DNA from: JAIESQ01 sp964495375
GTDB lineage: Bacteria > Planctomycetota > Planctomycetia > Pirellulales > JAEUIK01
Assembly (NCBI GenBank): GCA_964495375.1
Contig: CAZBWM010000009.1
Span: 1-64,000 of the forward strand
Length of the DNA stretch: 64,000 nt
Direction: 5' to 3'
Below the pieces are notes generated by a model. It was not told the DNA's origin and searched no databases. It worked only from the letters and a program-made list of their open reading frames with translations. The position numbers were made by a program, and so were the translations under genes. Of this stretch, positions 25,733-34,121 are shown piece after piece (the stretch's first letter is position 1; each line of letters opens with the position of its first letter).

Positions 25733-27349
25733 ATGGCTGTGCGCTCCGACCTTGTCAATGCCTTGGCCTGTCTCCTGGTGATCCTGGCCGGCGGCATCTG
25801 GTTGACCGACATTCCCAGCCGCCGCGCAGGGGGCGCCTGGACGACCAGCCTGGCGGGTCGCCACCCGGAAGGGGAGTCGCGCACGAGCTCGTTTTCGGTC
25901 GTTGCGGCGGCCAAGCGGATCGATGACGCCATAGCGACTCGGTGGAGTCCGGGTCTAGAGCCCGCGCCCCTAACGGATGACTTGCAGATTGCTAGGCGGC
26001 TGACGGTAACGCTACACGGTCGAATTCCCTCGCTCGAGGAGATTCGCTGGTTCGAGAGCCGGCCGCCAACGACACGGCTCGATGAGTGGCTCGAGCGCCT
26101 GTTGCGTGATCGCTGCTTCGCAGACTATTTCGCAGAGCGATTCGCGCGGGGGTTGGTGCACTCGAAGGGATCCGATTTTCCGTTCCCATTTCGACGTGAC
26201 TGCTTCACCAACTGGCTCACCGAAGAAATTGCTCAGAATCGGCGCTACGACGAGATAGCGCGGAGCGTCATCACGGCAACAGGCGTGTGGACTAACGACC
26301 CGGCCGCGAATTTTTTCACGGCCCACGAAGTGGACCCGGTTCGCCTGACGACGCGCACCACGCGGATGTTTCTTGGATTGCGACTTGACTGCGCACAGTG
26401 TCACAATCATCCGTTCGCCGAGTGGAAGCAGGAAGATTTCCATGGCTTGGCCGCCTTCTATGGTGGTGCGCAGTTGGCGAAGTTCACCAGCGGCGTTCAC
26501 GATATCGAACAGGCGTATTCCTATGCCCCGGCCGGCCAAGAGGACCGTGTCGGAATTGGCACGCGGGTGCCCTTTGCCGCGGAACTCTTACCGCTCGCAG
26601 GGAACGATCGAGATCGTTTGGCCACGTGGATCACGCATTCGAAGAATCCATATTTTTCCAGAGCGTTGGTAAACCGCGTCTGGGCGCTGATGTTTGGAGT
26701 GGGTCTAAGTGAACCGATCGACGATCTGGTAGCACCCAAGAAACAATCGGAGGTGCTGGACATCGCCGCGGAAGAATTCACGCGAAGCGGCTTCGATCTC
26801 AGGCAGTTGATTCGAACAATCGCGGCGACGCAGGCCTTTCGCCGCGAATCGGCTTTTCAAGGCGCTTTCGCCGAGGATCGCGAAGCCGTGCTGGCGGCGT
26901 TCCCTTCGACGCGTTTACGGCCCGAACAGTTGGCACGGGCGATGCTGCAGACGCTCTCGTTTGCGCAGCATGATTACGCAATTTCAGGAAATGTTCGCAA
27001 CGCCGAATCTCAATTGATCGAGGAATTAGGCGACAAGCATGAAGAGGAAATGTCGCCCCGCGAGGCCAACCTCGCGCAGCGCTTAGCGGTTATGAATACG
27101 AGGTCGCTATATCATCCTCTGGAGTCGATGTGGGGCGGCGCCGCCGGGGAACTGGGCTTTTTGTCCGCGTCTCCCCGCGTATGTGTCGAGGTCGCGTTTC
27201 TCGTCTGCTTGACGCGGCAACCAACCACTGAGGAACAGCAGCTTTGTACCGAGCGACTCACGGGGCTAGCGCCGCCCGAACGCATGCAGCGTCTGCAGGA
27301 CCTGTTCTGGGTGCTTACCAACAGCACCGAATTCTCGTGGTTGCACTAA
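25733..27349 (+). CDS. DUF1549-DUF1553 protein without PSCyt1
   Basis: This 538-residue protein has DUF1549 followed directly by DUF1553, without the N-terminal PSCyt1 haem domain and without the long middle region of its paralogues (about half their length). An N-terminal hydrophobic segment (ALACLLVILAGGIWL) anchors or exports it. DUF1549 shows RRLTVTLHGRIPSLEEI and CAQCHNHPFAEWKQEDF, so one CxxCH haem-type site is kept. DUF1553 shows NPYFSRALVNRVWALMFGVG and ATQAFRRES. ATG 25733 is chosen as it begins the export signal. The DUF1501 gene follows after 25 bases, giving a compact two-gene operon. Function is unknown. Confidence 0.9.
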   Translation: MAVRSDLVNALACLLVILAGGIWLTDIPSRRAGGAWTTSLAGRHPEGESRTSSFSVVAAAKRIDDAIATRWSPGLEPAPLTDDLQIARRLTVTLHGRIPSLEEIRWFESRPPTTRLDEWLERLLRDRCFADYFAERFARGLVHSKGSDFPFPFRRDCFTNWLTEEIAQNRRYDEIARSVITATGVWTNDPAANFFTAHEVDPVRLTTRTTRMFLGLRLDCAQCHNHPFAEWKQEDFHGLAAFYGGAQLAKFTSGVHDIEQAYSYAPAGQEDRVGIGTRVPFAAELLPLAGNDRDRLATWITHSKNPYFSRALVNRVWALMFGVGLSEPIDDLVAPKKQSEVLDIAAEEFTRSGFDLRQLIRTIAATQAFRRESAFQGAFAEDREAVLAAFPSTRLRPEQLARAMLQTLSFAQHDYAISGNVRNAESQLIEELGDKHEEEMSPREANLAQRLAVMNTRSLYHPLESMWGGAAGELGFLSASPRVCVEVAFLVCLTRQPTTEEQQLCTERLTGLAPPERMQRLQDLFWVLTNSTEFSWLH

Positions 27350-27374
27350 GCGTGCGGCACTCAGGGCCAGTGAG

Positions 27375-28640
27375 ATGAAAACCTGGAACATGCCTTTTGC
27401 GGTATCACGCCGCGGTTTTCTGCAACTGAGCTCCCTCTCCGCGCTCTCTTGGTGTTCGGCGCAAGCCTTTGCCGACGTCAGCACGAGTCTGGAAAAAAGA
27501 CCGGCGCGAGCCAAGGCGGCCATTATTCTGTGGATGTACGGCGGGCCCAGCCAACTCGAGACCTTTGACCCGCACCCCGGCAGTCCGACAGGCGGACCCA
27601 CGCGTGCCATCAAAACGCGGTTGCCGGGGGTTGAGATTGGCGCGGGTCTACCACTGCTCGCGGAGCAAATGGATAAGATTGCGCTAATTCGCTCGATGGT
27701 CGGCAAGGAAGTCGATCACGACCGCGGAGCGTATTTGATGCGGACGAGCTATCAGCCTACCGAGTCGGTGGTGCACCCGGCATTTGGTTCGATTTGCGCC
27801 GCCAACCTGCCGAGCGGCGACCTGCCGCCGTATATCAATTTCCTAGGCGGCGGCGCCCAATCTCGCGCAGGATACCTCGGCGATCTCTACGACCGGCTCA
27901 TCGTGGGCGATCCACAGGAGCCACCAAAAAACATGATCGCCAATGTGCCGCGTGACCGGTTGCGTGAGCGAGTTTCGCTATTGCATTCGCTCGAATTGCA
28001 GCTCGGCCGGCGGAATCCACAGTTGGGCGATCGCACCCTGCACGAGCAGCAAGTCAATAAGGTGCTGGCCATGGTGGGCTCGGCGGAAACCAAGGCTTTT
28101 GATTTGCGCGGAGAACCGGCGCGAATCCGGGCACTCTACGGCGATACTCCGTTTGGCCGGTCGTGTCTCGCGGCTCGGCGGCTGGTTGAAGTGGGAGTGC
28201 GCTGCGTGGAAGTGCAATTGGCAACCTGGGACTCGCATTTGTTCAACTTCGACAAGCACGCGGAGCTTAACGCCACGCTAGATCCGGCCTTTTCCGGGTT
28301 ACTTGTTGATCTCGAAGAGCGTGGTCTGCTCGATTCGACCCTTGTCGTCTGGGCGGGTGAATTCGGCCGCACGCCCAAGATTCAGACCCTTCAGGGGCGC
28401 GATCATTGGCCATACGGCTTCTCCGTTGCGCTCGCAGGGGGTGGCATACGTGGTGGACAGGTGATCGGAGCGACCGACCCCGAAGGTTCACCCAAGCCCA
28501 TTGATCCCGTATCCATTCCCGATCTCTTTGCGACGCTGCTCAGCACGATGGGCATCGACCCCGCAGCGGAGCGGACGATCGGCAGTCGCCCGATCAAGCT
28601 TTGCGAGGGAGCCCCCATTGCCCGGCTGCTGGTAGACTAG
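27375..28640 (+). CDS. DUF1501 protein, Tat-exported
   Basis: This 421-residue DUF1501 protein has a twin-arginine signal (VSRRGFLQLSSLSALSW). Family blocks read IILWMYGGPSQLETFDPHPG, VWAGEFGRTPKIQ and GRDHWPYGFSVALAGGG. It is shorter than and clearly different from the other DUF1501 proteins here, matching the short type of DUF1549-DUF1553 partner encoded just upstream. It is convergent with the membrane PQQ propeller gene (31 bases between stops). Role unknown; it may act with its partner in the periplasm. Confidence 0.92.
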   Translation: MKTWNMPFAVSRRGFLQLSSLSALSWCSAQAFADVSTSLEKRPARAKAAIILWMYGGPSQLETFDPHPGSPTGGPTRAIKTRLPGVEIGAGLPLLAEQMDKIALIRSMVGKEVDHDRGAYLMRTSYQPTESVVHPAFGSICAANLPSGDLPPYINFLGGGAQSRAGYLGDLYDRLIVGDPQEPPKNMIANVPRDRLRERVSLLHSLELQLGRRNPQLGDRTLHEQQVNKVLAMVGSAETKAFDLRGEPARIRALYGDTPFGRSCLAARRLVEVGVRCVEVQLATWDSHLFNFDKHAELNATLDPAFSGLLVDLEERGLLDSTLVVWAGEFGRTPKIQTLQGRDHWPYGFSVALAGGGIRGGQVIGATDPEGSPKPIDPVSIPDLFATLLSTMGIDPAAERTIGSRPIKLCEGAPIARLLVD

Positions 28641-28671
28641 CCCCCATCGCTACGTCAGTCGTGCGCAGCGT

Positions 28672-30291
28672 CTATTTGGCCGATGCTGGGGGGGCGGCAT
28701 CGGCCCGGAGATCGTAGCAGGCCATCTCCAGATTATTGCGCACGTAGATCAGTCCCGCGGAGATTGCCGGACTGTTCCAGGCTTTATCGCCGTCGAGCAC
28801 CTGCATCCGTGTCAATTGTTGGTAGCCGGCGGGTGTCGCCTTTGCGAGTGCTAATTCGCCCCCCTCGCTCTGGATGATTAACAAGTCATCGTATCGCAGT
28901 AATTGACCATTGCGATACCTCCCCTTTTTCCAGAGACGCTTGCTGGACTGCAGATCAAAGCACGCCAGAATCCCGTGACACAGCCCATATAGATGGTCTT
29001 GATATTCCACGGGACTGGAGATCACACAATCCGGCTCACGACCGCGCCAGACTTCTTCAGCGGTGAACTGCCCGTCCGAGCTGCTAATTCGTGCGACCGC
29101 GGCGCCGGCCGCCGAGCAAACGAACACGCGGTCATTGGCCAGGACCAGCGGCTGGGCGATATTGAACTCCGCCTGGTTCACGTCCGCAAAGGGAAACTCC
29201 CAAAGCGTTGCTCCGGTTTCTGGCTCGTATCCGACAAGTCCCTGAGCGTCCAAAACGACGACTTGACTCTTGCCCGCGATTTCGGCGAGCACCGGTGACG
29301 CGTACGCACCGGGGCGATTGCTGGCCGACCAGAGTAACTCGCCGGTCTCCGTGTGGTAGGCAAGCACGCCTCGCGTCCGGTCTTTTCGTTCCTGCATCCC
29401 AGGGGTGACGACCACAAAATGGTCGTAAACGAGCGGTGACCCAGCCAGGCCATGCACTTGGTTTTTGTCCTGGGTTTCTTTGAGAACGTCAACGGACCAA
29501 ATGGGGTGTCCGTTTTGGGCATCTAAGCAGATCAAATGGCCGGTCGCGCCCAGCGCATAGATTCGGCCATTGGCGAAGGTTGGAGTGGCGCGCGGCCCGT
29601 CGCCGCCTGTCGAGCTGAAACGCGCGGGGTACTCATGAATCCAATACTCTTGCCCCGTCATCTTGTCATAGCACACGACGGCCTCGTTGGGACCACGTTG
29701 TTCGGCGGTGAACAAGCCTTGCCCGACAACGAGAAATCCGGAACATCCTTCGCCAATCGGTTGCCGCCACAACTGCCGTGGAGGGGTGGTTTGCCAATCG
29801 CGTGATAACGGCGGCCCGGACACGACACCATCGCGTTTGACACCGCGAAAGTCGGTCACGCCATCTGGCGCGGTCGCGGGGATTTCGAGATGGTTCGTGC
29901 TGCGCTCGCGATCGCTCTTCGCCTCCTGTCGATGCCGCGCGAGAACCACCTCTCGCGGGGTCGTCCATTTGAACTCAAGCAAGGGAATATGGTCGGCAGT
30001 GAGTTCGACGCGTTGGATTTGGGATACCAGAATCGCGAGCACCCCGAACCCGATACCAATCGAGAGAATCCGCCAGCGCCAGCGGACCCGCGAGAGAAAC
30101 ACCCACCAGAATCCCAGCAAAATTGCGGTTGGGGCTAGAATGTAAAATGTCATAAAGACTTGTGATCCAAGTTCGGCCTCGTCGGCAGCATGGAGCCAGA
30201 CAAACATCAAGAGGCATGTGGCAACCACGAGCACGGCGATAGGTATCCACAGCCGATGTCCTGGCGGCGAATTGGACTCGGTTTCTGACAT
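28672..30291 (-). CDS. Membrane-anchored PQQ-like beta-propeller protein
   Basis: This 539-residue paralogue of the protein at 18661-20502 has three membrane segments in the first 105 residues (for example IPIAVLVVATCLLMFVWL and FMTFYILAPTAILLGFWWVF). A PQQ-like propeller follows, starting near VTDFRGVKRDGVV. Shared blocks with the paralogue include RQPIGEGCSGFLVVGQG, EYWIHEYPARF, GPRATPTFANGRIYALGATG, and KRLWKKGRYRNGQLL near the C-terminus. It sits convergent to a DUF1501 gene, exactly as its paralogue does, and is divergent from a multi-pass membrane protein gene. No catalytic residues can be named; an electron-transfer, sensing or scaffold role is possible. Confidence 0.87.
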   Translation of the reverse strand: MSETESNSPPGHRLWIPIAVLVVATCLLMFVWLHAADEAELGSQVFMTFYILAPTAILLGFWWVFLSRVRWRWRILSIGIGFGVLAILVSQIQRVELTADHIPLLEFKWTTPREVVLARHRQEAKSDRERSTNHLEIPATAPDGVTDFRGVKRDGVVSGPPLSRDWQTTPPRQLWRQPIGEGCSGFLVVGQGLFTAEQRGPNEAVVCYDKMTGQEYWIHEYPARFSSTGGDGPRATPTFANGRIYALGATGHLICLDAQNGHPIWSVDVLKETQDKNQVHGLAGSPLVYDHFVVVTPGMQERKDRTRGVLAYHTETGELLWSASNRPGAYASPVLAEIAGKSQVVVLDAQGLVGYEPETGATLWEFPFADVNQAEFNIAQPLVLANDRVFVCSAAGAAVARISSSDGQFTAEEVWRGREPDCVISSPVEYQDHLYGLCHGILACFDLQSSKRLWKKGRYRNGQLLRYDDLLIIQSEGGELALAKATPAGYQQLTRMQVLDGDKAWNSPAISAGLIYVRNNLEMACYDLRADAAPPASAK

Positions 30292-30612
30292 GGGGATCTC
30301 ACGGTGAAAAGCAACCTAGCGGCACTAGCTGCAGCTTAGCCGCTACGACCGTGAAATGAAAACTATAGGGACTGGTCGGCCTTGGTGCCTCGGTATCGAC
30401 CGATACGCGCAGTTGGCATCCGGACGAAATACGAGGGCATGCCCGGGGATTACTCCGCAGGAATGACCAGCCAGCGGCGACCCAATCTCCGCGGGCACCC
30501 CTGCATACTGCATCCGCGGAGAAGTGCTTCGTGTAATATGGACCCGATGAGACTCGGGCGACTCGACCAGTCGTTTCGAGCGGCCATTCTCACCTTTTCC
30601 AGACTCAGCACC
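30292..30612. other. Divergent intergenic region
   Basis: This 321-base gap lies between the propeller gene (minus) and the multi-pass membrane protein gene (plus). The plus-strand frame is open through much of it, but the sequence there lacks a plausible protein start. No clear promoter or hairpin was identified. Confidence 0.45.
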
Positions 30613-31773
30613 ATGTCCTCGCCCAGCCTCTCCGACACGCCGGACGCGATTGCGGCATCCCCGTTGGACGACACCGCGACTACGGCAGCGTCGCGGCGCT
30701 CCAGGCGAAACTGGCTAGTCATGTGGTCAATGAATGCGATTGGTGTTCTGGCGCTATTGGCGCTACTCACCTTAGTCACGGGGAACTCGGTTTTGCAATT
30801 CATCGGCTTCGGCTACACGATATTTGCCGCCGGTCGCGTCGCCCGCACAGGCCACATTCGAGACGGCGCCCCCGGCCTGGGAGTCATGAAACGATCGGTC
30901 GGCCTGCTCTTGGCAGCAACCCCTTGGCTTGTTTTTGCGTACGTGATTCATCGACTGGCGGGAGATTCTTATTGGATAGACCCGGTTTCGTTGAGTCGCC
31001 GCGTTGCACTGTATGGAGCATGGGGCATAGTGCTATTGGTGTTCGCACATCTTGGCATTGGTCTGATGCGCGGAACCGTGGCTCGGCATATTTATCAGCC
31101 CCTTCGTAATCTAGGCTGGCTCGTGGGCAGGATTGCTGACGGCACGCTTCCGCGCTTACTTTACGCCCAAATCGTCTTGGCAGGAGAGACCTTTCGCCTG
31201 CCAGGTCTGTTCTGGTTGGGTGGGTATTGTTTCGCAACCACTTGGCTGTGGTTGGCGGCGCCTGCGTGGTTGCTTAGTCACGGTACCATCGAACCGTGGC
31301 AAGCGTGGATGGGCGGAGCGCTTTTGGTGGTCGTCGCCTGCCATTTGCCGATCATGCAAACAAGGTTTTCGATGCAGGGCAGTTGGATCGCGATGTTCGA
31401 CGTGGCCGGGGCCTGGCGCAGCTTTGCTGCCGCGCCACACCGCTGGTTGTTGGCCGGCACCGTCTTCCTGTTGCTGGCCCTGCCCTTATACGCTCTCAAG
31501 GGCTATCGCTTTTCGGCGGATTTGATGTGGGCCCTGAGCGGAATTGTCGTCATCGTCACGTTCGTAACGCGACTTATCGCCGGCTGGGCACAAGCGGGGT
31601 GCTTGGCGAACCAACGGCGGTCTTCTCGGTGGCTGGTCTCGTCCTGCGGTGCGTTGCTATTGGTGACGGCCACGGCTTACACAGTGCTCGTCTACTACCT
31701 GCAGTATTTCGACTGGCATGGCGCCGTGGGTTTGTGGAAGCAACATGCCTTCCTGCTGCCCAATCTCTATTAG
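30613..31773 (+). CDS. Conserved-type multi-pass membrane protein, unknown
   Basis: This 386-residue protein has a polar N-terminus of about 35 residues and then about seven to eight membrane segments. Features include FIGFGYTIFAAGRVARTGHI, HIYQPLRNLGWLVGRIADG and a repeat-like pairing of amphipathic loops between membrane pairs. The pattern recalls DUF4013-like planctomycete membrane proteins, but I cannot confirm this. ATG 30613 is chosen because it gives a usual cytoplasmic N-terminus; the frame is open to 30382. It is followed after 253 bases by P2 on the same strand. Function is unknown. Confidence 0.78.
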   Translation: MSSPSLSDTPDAIAASPLDDTATTAASRRSRRNWLVMWSMNAIGVLALLALLTLVTGNSVLQFIGFGYTIFAAGRVARTGHIRDGAPGLGVMKRSVGLLLAATPWLVFAYVIHRLAGDSYWIDPVSLSRRVALYGAWGIVLLVFAHLGIGLMRGTVARHIYQPLRNLGWLVGRIADGTLPRLLYAQIVLAGETFRLPGLFWLGGYCFATTWLWLAAPAWLLSHGTIEPWQAWMGGALLVVVACHLPIMQTRFSMQGSWIAMFDVAGAWRSFAAAPHRWLLAGTVFLLLALPLYALKGYRFSADLMWALSGIVVIVTFVTRLIAGWAQAGCLANQRRSSRWLVSSCGALLLVTATAYTVLVYYLQYFDWHGAVGLWKQHAFLLPNLY

Positions 31774-32026
31774 CTTAGCTTTCTTGCGGAGAGCTGTCCG
31801 AAAACGCCCGTTGCTATCCACCCATGGTGCGTAGCATGGCGATCGAACTATTTGCCGAGTAAAATGGTTTTTTGGAACTCGTCCTTCCCGAACTCCGAGG
31901 CAAGCCTACACATGTCGTTCGCGTCGTTCTCAAGTCTGCCGAGTCGGCCGCATCGAAGAGATCGTCTAAATTGAGGACGAATGATCTCCTTGGTTCACTT
32001 GTCAAGGTTGGCCTGAATTGGCGCGC

Positions 32027-33913
32027 ATGAGCACTCTGTCGGCCGGCAAAGCAGACACGGCGCATCGTTCATGGTGGGGGGAGCTTTGCTATCCAGCATT
32101 CGCTTTGCTCTGCGGATTGGCGTTGCTCGCCTGGCGCCACGAAACCCTGGCAATGCCCCCCTATCAGGATCAGGCGGCCGGGTATTGGACTGAAGCAGCG
32201 TTTCTGGCGGATACCGGCTTTGACTATTACCGGCTTCGGTATCTCGAACGGCACTACATGGACGAAGTGCCGGGACCGCGATCCTATATGGTTAGCGTTT
32301 GGCCGACCTTGCTCGCCGTGCTGATGCGTGTGTTTCCCGATCCGGCCGTCAATATTGTCGTCGCTCGGTTATTCAGTTTCGCGCTGGGTGGTGCACTCTT
32401 GGCTTTGCTTCACGTGCTGCTCCGCGCTCGGTTGGGCGCAGGGCATGCACTATGGCCCGTTTTAGTACTGGCGACAACGCCGGCCTTCGTGACTCAGGTG
32501 GAACTGATGGGGCTCGATGTTCCGCTGACCGTGGTCATGCTGCTGTCGGCATGGGCCCTGACCGCGGAGCGCTTTCAAACCGCGGCCCTGCTGGGTTTAC
32601 TCGCGTTTTTCATCAAGGCCACCGGCCAGATCATGAACCTCGTGGGACTCGCCTATTGCTTGCTGCTGTTGGCGGGCGGTCCCAACTGGGAGCGAACCTA
32701 TCGTCGCCGTCTATTGCTGGGCAGTGCGGCCAACTTGGCGCTCTTTGGGCTAGAAGAGTGCGTTTTGCTCTGGGGAGATACGTCGGCGGCGCTGATGGCC
32801 TTGGCGCCGTGGCCTGCGATCCTGAAGCCTCCGCGCGCCATCTGGGTGACCACGCCTGATCTGGCAGTTTTGCTGGGAGTGAGTCTTCTAGGATTTCTCC
32901 TGTTCCTGTGGTCTTACTTCGGCGCAGCGGGGACGAATCGCGATGGCGCAGTATGGCAGCGCGCGGCCTGGGCTAAAGTGCTTCGCGCAGAGCCACTCCT
33001 GGCGATCTCGGCGCTATTGGTCGTCGGCTTGTTGTTGATGTCGCGGCTTGTTATGTACATGCCGCGTTACTTCTTTTGTGGCATGCCCTTCTTGACTTGT
33101 CTGTGGGCGATTACCTGGTTAGGCAGACTACGTTTACAGCGGTTGGTGCAAATAGCTCTGCTGGGGCTCGTGGCATTCAATCTTGCGAATGCCGACGGCC
33201 GGTACTTTCCCTCGATCGCAGCCTGGGGCCACGCCGAATTTGCCGCGGTGCCCACCTATGCTCCCCGCACCTGCGCGTTCAGCGAACGAAGCCGCGAGTA
33301 CCTGGCCGATCATCGTGCCACGGTCGAACTGGCGCGCAAACTGGCAGCTTCGGCAGGCAAAAGGCCGGTGTTTGCCGAAAGCCCCTTGCACTTTCTGCTG
33401 ACGAATCCGCGGTTGGGTTACGTCGATCGCTCGCTGGATTCGCATGACGCGGTGGAGTTCGAGTTGGCACTCCAACAACTCCTGGAGATTTACGGCACCG
33501 GGGCGGAAGCTCGTACTCGACCCGATCCGGTGTTCGTTCGGCTCTTGCAAACGCGAACCACGTTGCCAGGCCCCCAAGCCGCCGACCGCGTGGTCTGGCA
33601 CGATGACCTAGAGCCACCGATGACCGCCTATGTGAAGCGAATTCCTGCGGACGCGCGGGGCAATCCGCAGCGCCTAGTCGAGTGGTTCCTCGACGAAACC
33701 TGGCAGACAGATTGGCCGGCGGCCCGGTTGCACGAGCGGCTCGGTTTTTTATTGCGCACGCGGCGCTTTGACAGGCTCCGGAGCGACCTGGATGATGTCG
33801 CGCGTCGTCACCCGACGGACGCCAGTCTACAGCGTTTGGTCGCCGATGGTCGTGTCGCAATTGCCGCGGCCGAAGGCTATCATCCCGCGGAATCGCCGTC
33901 CGCGGCTAGATAG
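32027..33913 (+). CDS. P2: GT-C-like multi-pass membrane protein
   Basis: This 628-residue paralogue of P1, P3 and P4 has about ten membrane segments and a C-terminal outer domain. The shared loop-1 signature reads PPYQDQ, YWTEAAFL, FDYYRLRYLERH and GPRSY (residues about 44-87). It is followed by QVELMGLDVPL and SERSREYLADH. It belongs with P3 in a subgroup that has KATGQ in a middle membrane segment. The ATG at 32027 is preferred over a TTG nine bases earlier. Its last 8 bases overlap the convergent AYIGPDTLLP gene. By plan it should use lipid-linked sugars outside the membrane; this is inference, since the classical GT-C acidic motif is not seen. Confidence 0.85.
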   Translation: MSTLSAGKADTAHRSWWGELCYPAFALLCGLALLAWRHETLAMPPYQDQAAGYWTEAAFLADTGFDYYRLRYLERHYMDEVPGPRSYMVSVWPTLLAVLMRVFPDPAVNIVVARLFSFALGGALLALLHVLLRARLGAGHALWPVLVLATTPAFVTQVELMGLDVPLTVVMLLSAWALTAERFQTAALLGLLAFFIKATGQIMNLVGLAYCLLLLAGGPNWERTYRRRLLLGSAANLALFGLEECVLLWGDTSAALMALAPWPAILKPPRAIWVTTPDLAVLLGVSLLGFLLFLWSYFGAAGTNRDGAVWQRAAWAKVLRAEPLLAISALLVVGLLLMSRLVMYMPRYFFCGMPFLTCLWAITWLGRLRLQRLVQIALLGLVAFNLANADGRYFPSIAAWGHAEFAAVPTYAPRTCAFSERSREYLADHRATVELARKLAASAGKRPVFAESPLHFLLTNPRLGYVDRSLDSHDAVEFELALQQLLEIYGTGAEARTRPDPVFVRLLQTRTTLPGPQAADRVVWHDDLEPPMTAYVKRIPADARGNPQRLVEWFLDETWQTDWPAARLHERLGFLLRTRRFDRLRSDLDDVARRHPTDASLQRLVADGRVAIAAAEGYHPAESPSAAR

Positions 33914-34121
33914 CCGTCGGTGGATTCGGCGGACTGTCTGTGACGATGGAGTCCTTGTCGCCAGCGGGGTCACGATCCAAGCGCAGCAGTCGTCGAAAGA
34001 ATCGCAAGATCGAGCGGCTGAACACGAGCAAGATGCCCATCAAACCCGCTAAAAACGAGCCCAGCGGCAGCAGCGTATCGGGGCCAATGTAGGCCAATGC
34101 GATCGATTCAAGGCTCACCAT
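33906..34121 (-). CDS. Small AYIGPDTLLP membrane protein (71 aa)
   Basis: This 71-residue protein has a short N-terminus with LAYIGPDTLLPLGSF, one membrane segment (about residues 18-38), a basic stretch (RSILRFFRRLLRLDR) and a polar tail. Its start overlaps the end of the upstream AlkP-like gene by 14 bases, so translation is probably coupled. A second protein with the same AYIGPDTLLP motif lies at 58744-58884, also next to AlkP-superfamily genes. I recall similar short AYIGPG-type proteins beside AlkP-superfamily phosphohydrolase genes in other bacteria, but cannot verify this. A role as membrane anchor or subunit for the AlkP-type enzyme is inferred. Confidence 0.85.
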   Translation of the reverse strand: MVSLESIALAYIGPDTLLPLGSFLAGLMGILLVFSRSILRFFRRLLRLDRDPAGDKDSIVTDSPPNPPTAI

